Below are positions 31,152-40,005 of a stretch of DNA of 64,000 nucleotides, in pieces. The translations under genes and the position numbers were made by a program. The DNA is from CBDIHP01 sp965279195 (GTDB taxonomy: Bacteria; Planctomycetota; Planctomycetia; Isosphaerales; Isosphaeraceae), in assembly GCA_965279195.1 (NCBI GenBank), contig CBDIHP010000046.1, positions 124,001-188,000 of the forward strand, given 5' to 3'. How positions within the stretch are numbered: position 1 is the stretch's first letter; each line of letters begins with the position of its first letter. The notes beneath the pieces were generated by a model. That model saw only the letters and a program-made list of their open reading frames with translations, was not told the DNA's origin and searched no databases.

Positions 31152-31763
31152 ATGCGGAACGACCCGCGCTGGCCCTTGCTCCTCACCTTGGCGTTCATCG
31201 TCGGCGTGGTCGTCCTGCCGATCGCCTCGTGGAGCTGGCGCCCGTTGATGGGGGCGGCGCTCGTCCTGACGTACGTCGTCGGCGTCTCCGGGGTCGAGCC
31301 CGGCGTTCTGACGCGACGCTGGCTGGGGTTCGCGCCCCTGGTCGGGTTCCTGGCGGCGATGGTCGCGATGTCGCACCCGTCCCGGGCGGCCCTGGGATTC
31401 TGGCAGGTCTTCGGCGAGATCCTGGCCAAGAACTCCCTCGCCTTCACGGCGCTCGTGACCTTGCTGGAGGTCTGCTCGTTCCCCGGCGTCATCTCGGCCT
31501 TCCGGCGCCTGGGGATGCCGATGGTCCTGGTGTCGACCCTGAGCCTGATGGAACGATATATCCACGTCCTCACCGACGAGTTGCGGCGGATGCTCCAGGC
31601 CCGCCGGGCTCGCAGCTTCCGGCGCTGGTCGTTGCTCGACTGGTCGATGCCCGCGAGCCTGGTCGCGATGCTCTTCCTCCGGACCCTGGAACGGAGCGAC
31701 CGTATCTACTCGGCCATGCTCGCCCGGGGTTGGGACGGGAACACGCGGACGCTCGACGACTGA
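31152..31763 (+). CDS. cbiQ: Energy-coupling factor transporter transmembrane subunit, CbiQ/EcfT type
   Basis: A 203-residue membrane subunit that couples ATP hydrolysis to uptake of cobalt, nickel or vitamins. Hydrophobic helices lie at about residues 9-25, 31-47 and 57-73, with others downstream. The two signature arginine motifs of EcfT that contact the ATPases are RRMLQARRARS at about 144 and YSAMLARGWDG at about 187 (ARG-type). The ATG follows GACTCCCCG, with no clear ribosome site. It lies 36 nt upstream of the CbiO gene. No CbiM/CbiN or S component is adjacent. Confidence 0.88.
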   Translation: MRNDPRWPLLLTLAFIVGVVVLPIASWSWRPLMGAALVLTYVVGVSGVEPGVLTRRWLGFAPLVGFLAAMVAMSHPSRAALGFWQVFGEILAKNSLAFTALVTLLEVCSFPGVISAFRRLGMPMVLVSTLSLMERYIHVLTDELRRMLQARRARSFRRWSLLDWSMPASLVAMLFLRTLERSDRIYSAMLARGWDGNTRTLDD

Positions 31764-31799
31764 TTCGAAGGGCGGCGGCCGTCTGGTACGATACCTCCC

Positions 31800-32654
31800 A
31801 TGACGACCTCGCCCGCGACCGATCCGATTGGTTCCTCAAGTGGATCTCTCGTTCCCCCCGCGCTCCGGGTCGAGGGGCTCGCCTATCGCTATCCCGACGG
31901 CCGTCAGGCACTTCGCGGCGTCGATCTGGCCATCCAGCCGGGCGAGACCGTCGCGCTGGTCGGGCCGAACGGCGCGGGCAAGAGCACGCTGCTGCTGCAC
32001 CTCAACGGGATCCTCCCCGGGCACTCGTCGGGGGCCAGGACGGACCTCCATACCCACGGGACCGAACCCTCGGGCAACGGCTCGAAGCCTCGCGGGCCGG
32101 CGGTCTGGGTCGACGGTCTCGAAGTCAACGGCAAGCACCTCCGCGAGGTCCGTCGCCGGGTCGGCCTGCTTTTCCAGGACCCCGACGATCAGCTCTTCAG
32201 CGCCACGGTGCTGGACGACGTCGCCTTCGGCCCGCTTCAGCTCGGCCTGAGCAAGGCCGAGGCCCGCGCGACCGCGCTGGAATGCCTGGGACGGGTCGAC
32301 CTCGCCGCCGTGGCCGACCGACCGCCGCACCACCTGAGCTTCGGCGAACGCAAGCGCGTCTGCCTCGCCGGGATCCTGGCCTGCCGGCCGTCGATCCTGG
32401 TCCTGGACGAGCCCACCGCGAACCTCGACCCTCGCGGCCGACGTCGGTTCCTGCAACTCCTCCAGGGCCTCGACGTCACCAAGCTGATCGCCACACACGA
32501 CCTGGAGATGGTCCTGGAACTCTGCGGCAGAACGATCATCCTCGACGGCGGCCGGGCCGTCGCCGCCGGCCCGACCCGCGACATCCTCTCTGACGAACCC
32601 CTCCTCGAAGCCCACGGCCTCGAAATGCCCCTGAGCCTCAAGCTCCGGTCGTGA
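31800..32654 (+). CDS. cbiO: Energy-coupling factor transporter ATPase, CbiO type
   Basis: A 284-residue ABC ATPase that drives the ECF transporter with CbiQ. Walker A is VGPNGAGKST at about residue 56, the Q-loop is FQDPDDQLFSATV at about 125, the signature motif LSFGERKRV at about 179, Walker B ILVLDEPT at about 199 and the switch His ATHDLEM at about 236. An insert of about 30 residues after Walker A (TDLHTHGTEPSGNGSKPRGP) is longer than usual. The DQLFS Q-loop is characteristic of CbiO/EcfA. Only one ATPase gene is present, so it may act as a homodimer. Confidence 0.9.
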   Translation: MTTSPATDPIGSSSGSLVPPALRVEGLAYRYPDGRQALRGVDLAIQPGETVALVGPNGAGKSTLLLHLNGILPGHSSGARTDLHTHGTEPSGNGSKPRGPAVWVDGLEVNGKHLREVRRRVGLLFQDPDDQLFSATVLDDVAFGPLQLGLSKAEARATALECLGRVDLAAVADRPPHHLSFGERKRVCLAGILACRPSILVLDEPTANLDPRGRRRFLQLLQGLDVTKLIATHDLEMVLELCGRTIILDGGRAVAAGPTRDILSDEPLLEAHGLEMPLSLKLRS

Positions 32655-32680
32655 TCGCCCAGCGCTGGCTCCGGGCTTGT

Positions 32681-32697
32681 GGTGGGCGATGCCCACC
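32681..32697. terminator. GGTGGGC-GAT-GCCCACC hairpin between convergent genes
   Basis: A 7-bp perfect stem, GGTGGGC (32681-32687) and GCCCACC (32691-32697), lies 27 nt after the CbiO stop and abuts the stop codon of the converging WD40 gene. A similar GTGGGC-ACC-GCCCAC hairpin lies at 7879-7893 just upstream of the TlpA-like gene. It may serve as a bidirectional terminator or be part of a dispersed repeat. Confidence 0.5.
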
Positions 32698-35600
32698 CTA
32701 CTTGGAGAGGAAAACCGTCGAAGGCGCGACGGTCTCGGGGATGGCGCACTGGGCGAACTGGCGGCGGCCGGTGCGGGTCAGGACGCTCTGCTTGACGTTG
32801 TCCTGGAAGGAGAAGAGCGAGAGCGTGCCCGGCGAGGTGGGGCGCACGCGGCCGGCCGACTTGACGTCGAAGGCATCGAGCACGCCTTGCGCGAACACGC
32901 GATGTCCGCCATCGGGCCATGTCTTGCTGGGGCCGTGGCCGGAGGCGAGGAAGGTGATCGCGCCCGCCCGGGCCTGGAGGTCGCGGACCCACTCCTGGAT
33001 GTCGATCCCTCCGTCGGGCGTCTTGAGGCCGTGCACGGCGTCGAGGAAGACGACCGTGCGGACGCCCTGGCGGCGGAGTTCGGTCAGGCGGTCGGACAGC
33101 TCGCCGGCCGGTATGCAAGGCGATTCGGTCAGGTCGGGGAGGTTGTCTCGGGTGGCGAGCCGGCCGAGCGAACCGCCCTGGAGGTAATGCGACTCGATCA
33201 GAATGGCGACGACATCCCCGGGCCCGAGGCGACGGGACTTCGACTCGCGGTCGAGTTCGGCGAGGGCGTCGAGAAATCCGCCTGCCCCGGCGTCGTCGCC
33301 GGCAAAGGCCCTGATGATCACGCGATCCGAACCGAATGGCTTCTGGCTCGCCGGGGAGACCAGGCTCGCGCCGAGAAACCTGGCGACATCCCTGGCGTCG
33401 CGGTCGGCGAAGAGGATGGGCGGCAACGATGGGACGTTAAACTTGTTTGCCCCGAGGGCCAGGACGAAGAGTCGTTGTCCGGGCGGCTTCGCGGGCGGGG
33501 CGGTGTTGATCACGGTCAAGCCCCTCCGCCGGACGACGCCCAGGGCGTCGGTCACGGCCACGGTGAGCTGCGAGAACTTGATGTCCCCGAGGGCGACGAG
33601 CTGCCGCAGACTGACCTCCCGCGACGGGGGATTCTGGGCGACCTCCGCCACGGGCGCCCCGTCGCGCTCGATTCGGACGCTGACGATCGGCACCGCATCG
33701 ACCGGGACAGACGCCTTCACGTCGACGGGCACGCTCGGGGCCAGGACCGTGACAGGGGCGTCGGTCGCCGGGGCCCCGGCCGGCTGGATCGAGAGGGCGG
33801 AGACCTTGCTCGTCGTCGGGTCGGCCAGTTGGGCCGGCGGCGCCTGGGGGCCGAGGGCGTCGGCTCGAGCGACGTTGCCGGTGGCCAGGAGCGTGTCGAT
33901 CACGTTCGGAAGGACGCCCTTCCTCTGCCGGAACCGGGCCTCGAACTTGTCGGCCGTGTCGAACACGCCGGCCTGGATGTTGAGGATCGTGCCCCGGTTG
34001 GTCTGCCAGCCGAGGTACTTGCGGTCGGCCTCGAAGGAGGTGTCGTAGTAGCCGCGCGGGGACCAGAGGATCCACTGGTGGTCGACGCTCGGGAACAGGC
34101 TCAGGAGCGGCGAGTTCCGCTTCTGGGTTGCGACCCGCGCGCGCGGGCTGTCGCCCTGCTGGACATCGAACGTGATCAGCTCGGTCGTCGTCCGCGCGTC
34201 GAGCCCGGCCACATGATCCTCCAGGTTGGCCTGTTGAGCCCCGACGAAGAATTTCAACACGCGTTGACCCTTGGCCAGGCCAATACCGTCGGCGAAGCCC
34301 CCCTTCGTCACCTCTGCGACAGTCCAGACGCCGTCGGCCTCGCGCTCGAATCGGGCGCCGAGCGGGGCGGGGGCGTCGCAGCCGTCGAGATTCCAGAGTC
34401 GGACGGTCTGGTCGGACGAGCCGGTCACCAGTAACTTGCCGTCCGGCGAATCCGCCAGCGCATACACCGGCCCGCTGTGTCCGACGAGGTGCCGGACGCG
34501 GATGCCGTCAGTGAGACGGAACAGGGCCACTCCGGAATCGCAGCCGACGGCCATCACGGGATTGGGGTGCCCCGGTCCGGGCTTGATGATCCCGTACGAC
34601 CACCAGCGGCGGTCCTCGGTCTCGCTCAACCGGATCCGGAACCCCTCCTGCTGCGCGTTGACTACATCCAGGGAGAAAGGATCGACCGGCGAGATCGTCC
34701 AGCCGGCGTCGGCGGCCTGCGCGTGGCGCCAGACGGCCTCGGACGGATCGACGAATCGACGCGCCTTGAGGTCGAACTCCTCGTACTCGTTCCCCTGACC
34801 CGGCTGGGCCGGCCGACTGCGGGAGAACCGGATCCGTGAGCTGTCCGGGTGGAATCCCACGTCCCAGAGGCTCGACCCCTGGCCCTTGAGGATCTCCCCC
34901 GGCTGACCGGGGGCATTCAAGGGCCTGAGCGTGATGGCCTGATCATCCCCCCCCGCGTAGGCGAGGGTCTTGCCGTCCGGGCTGAAGGCGACGGCGTAGC
35001 TGAGGTTCGAGAGCGTCCGGACCTCCTCGGTCACGGCCCCGTCGGGGAGGGAACGCAGCTCGATCAGGCACTCGACGTCCGGGCGGTCCTGGGCCTGGAC
35101 CAGGTCCCGGACGACCCGGCTTACGGCCAGGCGCTTGCCATCCGGGGAGGTCGCGAGCGACTCGATCGGGCCCTGGGCTTTCGGTTTGTAGAGAGTCCGT
35201 TGGTTGCCGGGGTCGGCTCCAAGCCGGGCGATCTCGCCGTTCTCGCGGCCGACCACGATCGAGCCGTCGACCGGGTTGATCGACAGGGCGTTCACCGCGC
35301 TTCCGAGCTCATTTCTCGCGGCATCCAATACTGGTGGGTCGTACTGCTTCACCAGCGCAGCTGTCGCCGCGTCCCAGAGCCGGACGACTCCATCGCGCCC
35401 GGCAGAGACGAGCCGAGTCCCGTCGGCGCTATAGGCCACGGCGTTGACCGGCCCGACATGGCCTTGCAGGATCAGGGTCGTGGTCCGCGCCGCGAGATCC
35501 CAGATACGGATCGTCGCGTCATTCGAAGTGGATGCGAGGAACTTGCCGTCGGGCGAGAAAGTCAGGGCGTTCACCGTCAGGGTGTGGCCATCCCGAAAGA

Positions 35601-36087
35601 CGTTCGGGTCCTTCTGGACCGGCAACTGGGCGACAACCTCGCCCGAATTGAGCGGGTCGAGGCCGGGGTAACGGAGCAGGAGGATCTCGCCGCCCCCCGA
35701 GAGGACGCCGAGGCCGCCGACAGCCAGGAGGCGCTGGCCCGGCTCGAACTCGACGGGCGACAGGGCCATGGCGTAAATCGTCCCCCGGTTGCCGCGCCAT
35801 AGGGGAGGGCGGATGGTCCGGGTCGGGCGGGAGAGGTCGCCGTCGAGCGACCAGGTGTGGATCGAGCGGTCGAGCCCGCCGGAGAGCAGGCGGTTGCCGC
35901 CATTGCCGGCGAACACCAGGGCCCGTACGGGCGCGTGGTGGCCGCCGGTCGAGAGGATGAGGCTGGGGTCCCTGAAGAACCCCTTCGGTTCGAGCTGCCC
36001 GAGCGAAAACTGCGGGAACAAAGCCAATCCCAGGAACAGGGAGGGGGTGAGTACGCGTTTTGTCTTGGATCGAATGGCCAGGTTCAT
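32698..36087 (-). CDS. Exported WD40-repeat protein with C-terminal caspase-like (pseudo-caspase) domain
   Basis: A 1129-residue protein. A signal peptide precedes about seven WD40 repeats between residues 50 and 590 (for example FSPDGKFLASTSNDATIRIWDL and DSPDGKLLVTGSSDQTVRLWNL). A PDZ-like segment follows at about 600 (GVWTVAEVTKGGFADGIGLAKG), then the GYYDTS...GWQTNRG motif common to WD40-caspase proteins. From about 870 comes a caspase p20-like fold. The His loop reads VVAILIESHY at about 966 in place of SGHG, and the Cys loop reads VFLDAVHG at about 1017 in place of DACHSG, so the nucleophile is lost. It is therefore likely a non-catalytic protein-binding module. Confidence 0.85.
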   Translation of the reverse strand: MNLAIRSKTKRVLTPSLFLGLALFPQFSLGQLEPKGFFRDPSLILSTGGHHAPVRALVFAGNGGNRLLSGGLDRSIHTWSLDGDLSRPTRTIRPPLWRGNRGTIYAMALSPVEFEPGQRLLAVGGLGVLSGGGEILLLRYPGLDPLNSGEVVAQLPVQKDPNVFRDGHTLTVNALTFSPDGKFLASTSNDATIRIWDLAARTTTLILQGHVGPVNAVAYSADGTRLVSAGRDGVVRLWDAATAALVKQYDPPVLDAARNELGSAVNALSINPVDGSIVVGRENGEIARLGADPGNQRTLYKPKAQGPIESLATSPDGKRLAVSRVVRDLVQAQDRPDVECLIELRSLPDGAVTEEVRTLSNLSYAVAFSPDGKTLAYAGGDDQAITLRPLNAPGQPGEILKGQGSSLWDVGFHPDSSRIRFSRSRPAQPGQGNEYEEFDLKARRFVDPSEAVWRHAQAADAGWTISPVDPFSLDVVNAQQEGFRIRLSETEDRRWWSYGIIKPGPGHPNPVMAVGCDSGVALFRLTDGIRVRHLVGHSGPVYALADSPDGKLLVTGSSDQTVRLWNLDGCDAPAPLGARFEREADGVWTVAEVTKGGFADGIGLAKGQRVLKFFVGAQQANLEDHVAGLDARTTTELITFDVQQGDSPRARVATQKRNSPLLSLFPSVDHQWILWSPRGYYDTSFEADRKYLGWQTNRGTILNIQAGVFDTADKFEARFRQRKGVLPNVIDTLLATGNVARADALGPQAPPAQLADPTTSKVSALSIQPAGAPATDAPVTVLAPSVPVDVKASVPVDAVPIVSVRIERDGAPVAEVAQNPPSREVSLRQLVALGDIKFSQLTVAVTDALGVVRRRGLTVINTAPPAKPPGQRLFVLALGANKFNVPSLPPILFADRDARDVARFLGASLVSPASQKPFGSDRVIIRAFAGDDAGAGGFLDALAELDRESKSRRLGPGDVVAILIESHYLQGGSLGRLATRDNLPDLTESPCIPAGELSDRLTELRRQGVRTVVFLDAVHGLKTPDGGIDIQEWVRDLQARAGAITFLASGHGPSKTWPDGGHRVFAQGVLDAFDVKSAGRVRPTSPGTLSLFSFQDNVKQSVLTRTGRRQFAQCAIPETVAPSTVFLSK

Positions 36088-36383
36088 TTTCCAGGGTTCC
36101 GGCGACAGGTCAGGTCGGGATCGCAAGGGGTCACCAGTCCGGATCATACGACGCGGCGAAGGGTGCTGTGACCGGCCGGACCCGCGGACTTCGGATCCCC
36201 GGGGGAATCCTCAAGCCCGGCAGGATGGCGAGAATCGGAAAGTGCGCTCGAAATGGAGTGTTCCGGACGCTGCGGGCGGTCGATAACCAGGGTCGAATCG
36301 GTCCGCCTGCCAATGTCGATACCCGGAGTACGACCGGCCCGGACGGACCCGGGGCCGAGCGGCCAAGCGAAGGAGTCTCCCCC

Positions 36384-37748
36384 ATGTCTGTTAAGTGGAT
36401 CCTGGCCGCGACGCTCATCGCGATGGGCCTGGCCCCGGTGACCGCCCTCGCGGATGACCCGGGCGTCCCGGCCCCGACCGGGCAGGCGTCGTCGCAATAC
36501 GTCCCCGGGAAGGTTTACCCGGGGATACCCTCTGGTGGTTATCCCGGTGCACCGTCTCCGAACCTCCCCGGCGCGGGCGAATCGGGAGGCATGACCCCCG
36601 GTGACCCGGGCGCCGCGGCCCCCGGATTTTCCACGGGAGCCGGAGCCGGCGACGCGGCGGGCGGCGCGGGGGCCGACGGGGCGGGACTTGGGGGCAGTGA
36701 CACGGGGTTCGCCCCCGGTCTCGGCGGGACCCTGAGCGCGGCCGCAGCTCCGCCGGGGGTCATCGGCGACATGAGCCCGATCCGTCGGATCCAGGCCGCC
36801 CGGTTCCCGGACCTTCCGGGCCAGAATCCGCCGCCGGTCGTCCGGCCCGGTGGCGGGGGAGGAGGCAACGGCAACCAGTTCCCGGGTTCCAGCGTCCTGG
36901 TCTACTTCACCAGCCTCAAGATCGCCGACAACCAGAGCCCTCGCCCGCAGGACCGCTTCTTCTTCTCGTTCAACTACTTCGATGATGTGAACAAGTCGCT
37001 CAACGAGCGTGTCGGCTCGCCGGTCTCCAACCTCCGGATCTTCCACTACCTCCTCGGCTTCGAGAAGACGTTCCTCGACCGCAACGCATCGATCGGCGTC
37101 CGCCTGCCGATCAACGTCCTGACGCTGAACTCCACCGTCAAGGGCCTCCCGCACAACTCGTCGGCCCTTGGGAATCTCTCGGTCTTCGGCAAGTACATCC
37201 TCGCTCAGAACGACAACGGCGACCTGTTCTCGGTCGGCCTGAACCTGAACCTCCCCACCGGCCCGAAGGCGTTCGCCGGCAACAACTTCTACACGAACCT
37301 CAACACCACCGACATCCAGCCGTTCGTCGGCTTCATCAAGTATTACGGCGACCTGTATTTCCAGGGTTTCAGCTCGATCAACGTGCCCCTCGACCGTCGC
37401 GGGGCGACCCTCTGGTTTAATGACCTGGCCGTCGGCTACTTCCTCAAGCGGAGCCTCCCCGAGGAGGACGAGTTCATCTCGGCGATCGCGCCGACATTCG
37501 AGGCCCACCTCACGACCCCGCTGAACCATCGCGGCTTCGACATCAACGACGTCGCCTCGACGGCCGACACCCTCGACCTGACCTTCGGCCTCAACACCGA
37601 GATCCGCAATCGCAGCATTGTGACCGTCGGCTACGCCACGCCCGTCACCGGCCCTCGCCCGTTCAGCGGCGAGCTGATCGTCCAGCTCAACGTCCGCTTC
37701 GGCGCCGCCCGCTACCGCGCCCCGACGGCCCTCCCTTTCGTCAATTGA
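36384..37748 (+). CDS. Exported protein, probable outer-membrane beta-barrel
   Basis: A 454-residue protein. The ATG lies 8 nt after AGGAG (36371-36375). A signal peptide ending near ALADD is followed by a Gly/Pro/Ala-rich low-complexity region to about residue 165. The remaining 290 residues alternate beta-strand-like segments with aromatic ends (FFFSFNYFDDV, IFHYLLGFEKTFL, LSVFGKYILAQ, LFSVGLNLNLPTG, LIVQLNVRFG), typical of an outer-membrane barrel. I do not recognise a named family. The barrel assignment rests on these patterns only. It is divergent from the WD40 gene by about 300 nt. Confidence 0.7.
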   Translation: MSVKWILAATLIAMGLAPVTALADDPGVPAPTGQASSQYVPGKVYPGIPSGGYPGAPSPNLPGAGESGGMTPGDPGAAAPGFSTGAGAGDAAGGAGADGAGLGGSDTGFAPGLGGTLSAAAAPPGVIGDMSPIRRIQAARFPDLPGQNPPPVVRPGGGGGGNGNQFPGSSVLVYFTSLKIADNQSPRPQDRFFFSFNYFDDVNKSLNERVGSPVSNLRIFHYLLGFEKTFLDRNASIGVRLPINVLTLNSTVKGLPHNSSALGNLSVFGKYILAQNDNGDLFSVGLNLNLPTGPKAFAGNNFYTNLNTTDIQPFVGFIKYYGDLYFQGFSSINVPLDRRGATLWFNDLAVGYFLKRSLPEEDEFISAIAPTFEAHLTTPLNHRGFDINDVASTADTLDLTFGLNTEIRNRSIVTVGYATPVTGPRPFSGELIVQLNVRFGAARYRAPTALPFVN

Positions 37749-37820
37749 GAGAAGGGTGTGATGCCGACGCCGCCCGCCAGGGAGGCGTCACTCCACCGAA
37801 AGTAGGCCCGGCGCATCCTT

Positions 37821-37867
37821 CAGGGTGCCCGTGGGGTTCCCGAAGACGGAACCCCACGGGCACCCTG
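37821..37867. repeat. Perfect 20-bp inverted repeat in a convergent gap
   Basis: CAGGGTGCCCGTGGGGTTCC (37821-37840) pairs without mismatch with 37848-37867 around the 7-nt loop CGAAGAC. It lies between the 3' ends of the barrel gene and the ExeA-type ATPase gene. Its length and perfection exceed those of a normal terminator, but it may serve as one for both genes. No T-run is present. Confidence 0.75.
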
Positions 37868-37902
37868 GCTGTTTTGATGCCCAGGAAAACGCCAAACCGA
37901 AT

Positions 37903-38730
37903 TCAGGCCGCGATGGGGCGGAAAGGCATCTCGCGGGCGGCGGCCTCGACCGACGCGAGGTCGGGGCGTTGGAGCCCCTCGGCGCAGGCGACGACCAGGG
38001 CGAGGTCGGCCAGGCGGTTGATGCGACGCGGCAGGCCGAATGACACGCGGTGGATCGCCCGGGCGACCTCGGGGGCGAACAGCCCCGGCGATCCGCCCGC
38101 GCGACGGATCCGGTCGTCGAGATAGGTGAAGGTCTCGTCGGACAGCCAGGCCTGGAGTTCGCAGCGGCCGGCGATCCGCTCGTGGAGCGACTCCGGCAGG
38201 CGGTCCAGCAGCTCGGGCTCGCCGACCAGCAGAAGTCGAAGGTCGGACGGCCCGCGGGTCGTGGAGAGGTCGAGCAGCAGCTTCAAGGTCTCAAAGACCC
38301 GGTCGTCGCGGATCAGGTGGGCGTCATCGACCACCAGCAATGGCTTCGTTTCTCGCGAGGCCTCATTCGCCAGCCAGCCCCGGAACCGCCGGAGCGAGGC
38401 CGAGAGATTCTCCCGGCCGGGGGCAAGCAGCGACGTGTTGGCGCCGCCGTGGAGGAACTCGTCAGCGAGGAAGTGGACGAGCTGCTCGGGCGACATGGCC
38501 GGGAAGGTGACGTGGGCCGTCGGGCCGCCGAGATCGGCGGCGATCACGCGGGACATCAGGGTCTTCCCCGACCCGGGGGGGCCCAGGATCAGGCAGGGGG
38601 CCTCGCAGTGTTCGAGGCCGTACCGCAGGCGCAGCCGGGCGGTTTCCCGGCTCGGCGTCGGGACGTAATCCGAGGCGTCGCCGGTGTCGCGGAAGGGTCG
38701 GAAGTTCAGGCCGAAATGCGCCTCGTACAA
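37903..38730 (-). CDS. ExeA/GspA-type AAA ATPase
   Basis: A 275-residue ATPase. The start is a TTG, which gives the canonical N-terminus MYEAHFGLNFRPF of the ExeA family. Walker A is LGPPGSGKT at about residue 49, Walker B LLVVDDAHLI at about 131, and sensor 1 LRLLLVGEPEL at about 162. The C-terminal lid contains FGLPRRINRLADLALVVA. Members with this short form serve secretion, exopolysaccharide export or transposition systems. Here it sits downstream of a CpsD-like protein (32 nt gap), which favours an exopolysaccharide or envelope role; no transposase is near. Confidence 0.85.
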   Translation of the reverse strand: MYEAHFGLNFRPFRDTGDASDYVPTPSRETARLRLRYGLEHCEAPCLILGPPGSGKTLMSRVIAADLGGPTAHVTFPAMSPEQLVHFLADEFLHGGANTSLLAPGRENLSASLRRFRGWLANEASRETKPLLVVDDAHLIRDDRVFETLKLLLDLSTTRGPSDLRLLLVGEPELLDRLPESLHERIAGRCELQAWLSDETFTYLDDRIRRAGGSPGLFAPEVARAIHRVSFGLPRRINRLADLALVVACAEGLQRPDLASVEAAAREMPFRPIAA

Positions 38731-38762
38731 GGCAAGTCGCCCCCGGGTCCATCCGGATCAGA

Positions 38763-39557
38763 TCAGACGAAGGTCTCGGCCACGCCCAGGATCGGGATCC
38801 CGCCCCCCTGGAGGACCTCCTGCGCTCGGAGCAGGGCCCGCTCCGAGGTGATCGCCTTGCTCTGGACGAGCACGGCGGCGTCGACCGAGCGATGGAGGAT
38901 CGTCGCGCTCAGCCCGGTGAAGATCGGGCTGCCGTCGATCAGGACCAGGTCGAATTCCCGACGCAGCCTGGCCATGGTCAGCGACCATTCCGGGTGCGAG
39001 AGGAAGTCGCGCGGGCGAGGGACGGCGGCGCGGAGGGGCAGGAGCGAGAGGTGGTCGTCGGGCGCGTGCAGGATCGCCTCGTGTACCGAGGTTCCCGACT
39101 CGATCACGTCGTCGAGGCCGGCGTGCGGTCGTATCCCCAGCTGCCGGGCCATCATCGGGCCCGTGAGGTCGGCGTCGACCAGGAGCATCCGGCCGGGGCG
39201 TCGGGCGAGGGCCCGCGCGAGCGTCAGGACCAAGGTCGTGCGTCCCTCGGCGCGGTGGCAGCTCGTGAAGAGGAGCACCTTCGCCTGGTCGCGATCGCGG
39301 ACCTGGAGGAGCAAGTCGGCCAGCCGCTCGAAGCGGGGTCCGTGCTCGCGTTCGAGGGCAAGGACCGTGGTCGGCCAGTCGATGGCGACCTCGCGAGGCC
39401 CTTTGAGAGTGTCGAGCGCGTGCGGCGAGCCGGTGCGTCTGCCCTCACGGGCGTCCGGGGGCTCGACGACGAAGTGGGGCGGGGGGGGGAGGCCGGGGCC
39501 TTCCGAGCTTTCCCGCCTGGCGTAGACCTTCGCCAGGGCCTGATCAACGTCCCGCAT
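38763..39557 (-). CDS. CpsD/Wzc-like P-loop protein with altered Walker A
   Basis: A 264-residue protein similar to the cytoplasmic tyrosine-kinase domain of polysaccharide copolymerases. The Walker A position reads LFTSCHRAEGRTTLV at about residue 95-110, where the usual GxGKS/T lysine is Arg. The Walker A' motif MLLVDADLTGPMMARQLGI is at about 122 and Walker B-like FDLVLIDGSPIF at about 203. The C-terminal tyrosine cluster of BY kinases is absent, so kinase activity is doubtful. The start ATG is preceded by GGAGGAG (7 nt) and overlaps the upstream gene by 14 nt. In planctomycetes such proteins lie in envelope or polysaccharide modules. Confidence 0.75.
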   Translation of the reverse strand: MRDVDQALAKVYARRESSEGPGLPPPPHFVVEPPDAREGRRTGSPHALDTLKGPREVAIDWPTTVLALEREHGPRFERLADLLLQVRDRDQAKVLLFTSCHRAEGRTTLVLTLARALARRPGRMLLVDADLTGPMMARQLGIRPHAGLDDVIESGTSVHEAILHAPDDHLSLLPLRAAVPRPRDFLSHPEWSLTMARLRREFDLVLIDGSPIFTGLSATILHRSVDAAVLVQSKAITSERALLRAQEVLQGGGIPILGVAETFV

Positions 39558-40005
39558 GGCCTGGCTCCTCCGTGGCATCCGCCGGCAACAGGTAACCGGG
39601 CAACACCACGGGAGCATCCTGCTCCCGAAAGGTCGCCGCCGGCAAGGAGTCGATCCGAACGGCCACGGCCGGCACCTCGTACGCGGGGGCCAAATGCCCG
39701 TTCTGCGACAAAGCGCCGTCCAGCCTGGAGACGACTCCCACCCTGATCATCGGCCAAATGTCACGCCAGGACGAGCCAACCCAACCGGCACAGACGATCG
39801 CGGCCGCAAATCCCGCCCAGCGCACCTCGCGCCTGAGACGGCGCCTCGGCAGGCTCCGGGGGGCGATCTGGACCTGCCGTTGGCGAGGTCGGACCGTCGC
39901 CAGGGCGGGAACCTGGATCAGGACAGGGAGTTGGGGGAACGGTTCGTGCTGGGGGTCCATGGGGCGTCGCGACCTCGGCCCCGGTTCCAGGAGTGTTGCG
40001 CTCAT
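39544..40005 (-). CDS. Hypothetical single-pass membrane protein of the CpsD/ExeA module
   Basis: A 153-residue protein with no recognised domain. The ATG at 40005 is chosen because the sequence that follows forms a plausible cytoplasmic Pro/Arg-rich tail. One membrane helix is at about residue 63-78 (VRWAGFAAAIVCAGWVGSSW), and an extracytoplasmic part of about 75 residues follows. Its stop overlaps the CpsD-like start by 14 nt, so they are coupled. The arrangement, a membrane protein beside a separate kinase-like domain, recalls CapA/CapB splits of polysaccharide copolymerases, but no Wzz domain is visible. Confidence 0.6.
   Translation of the reverse strand: MSATLLEPGPRSRRPMDPQHEPFPQLPVLIQVPALATVRPRQRQVQIAPRSLPRRRLRREVRWAGFAAAIVCAGWVGSSWRDIWPMIRVGVVSRLDGALSQNGHLAPAYEVPAVAVRIDSLPAATFREQDAPVVLPGYLLPADATEEPGHAGR

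Noticed and set aside
37903..40005. ExeA-type ATPase considered as a transposition (IstB/TniB-like) gene
   Set aside because: No transposase, inverted ends or target duplication are seen; the N-terminus and the coupling to a CpsD-like gene fit the ExeA family.
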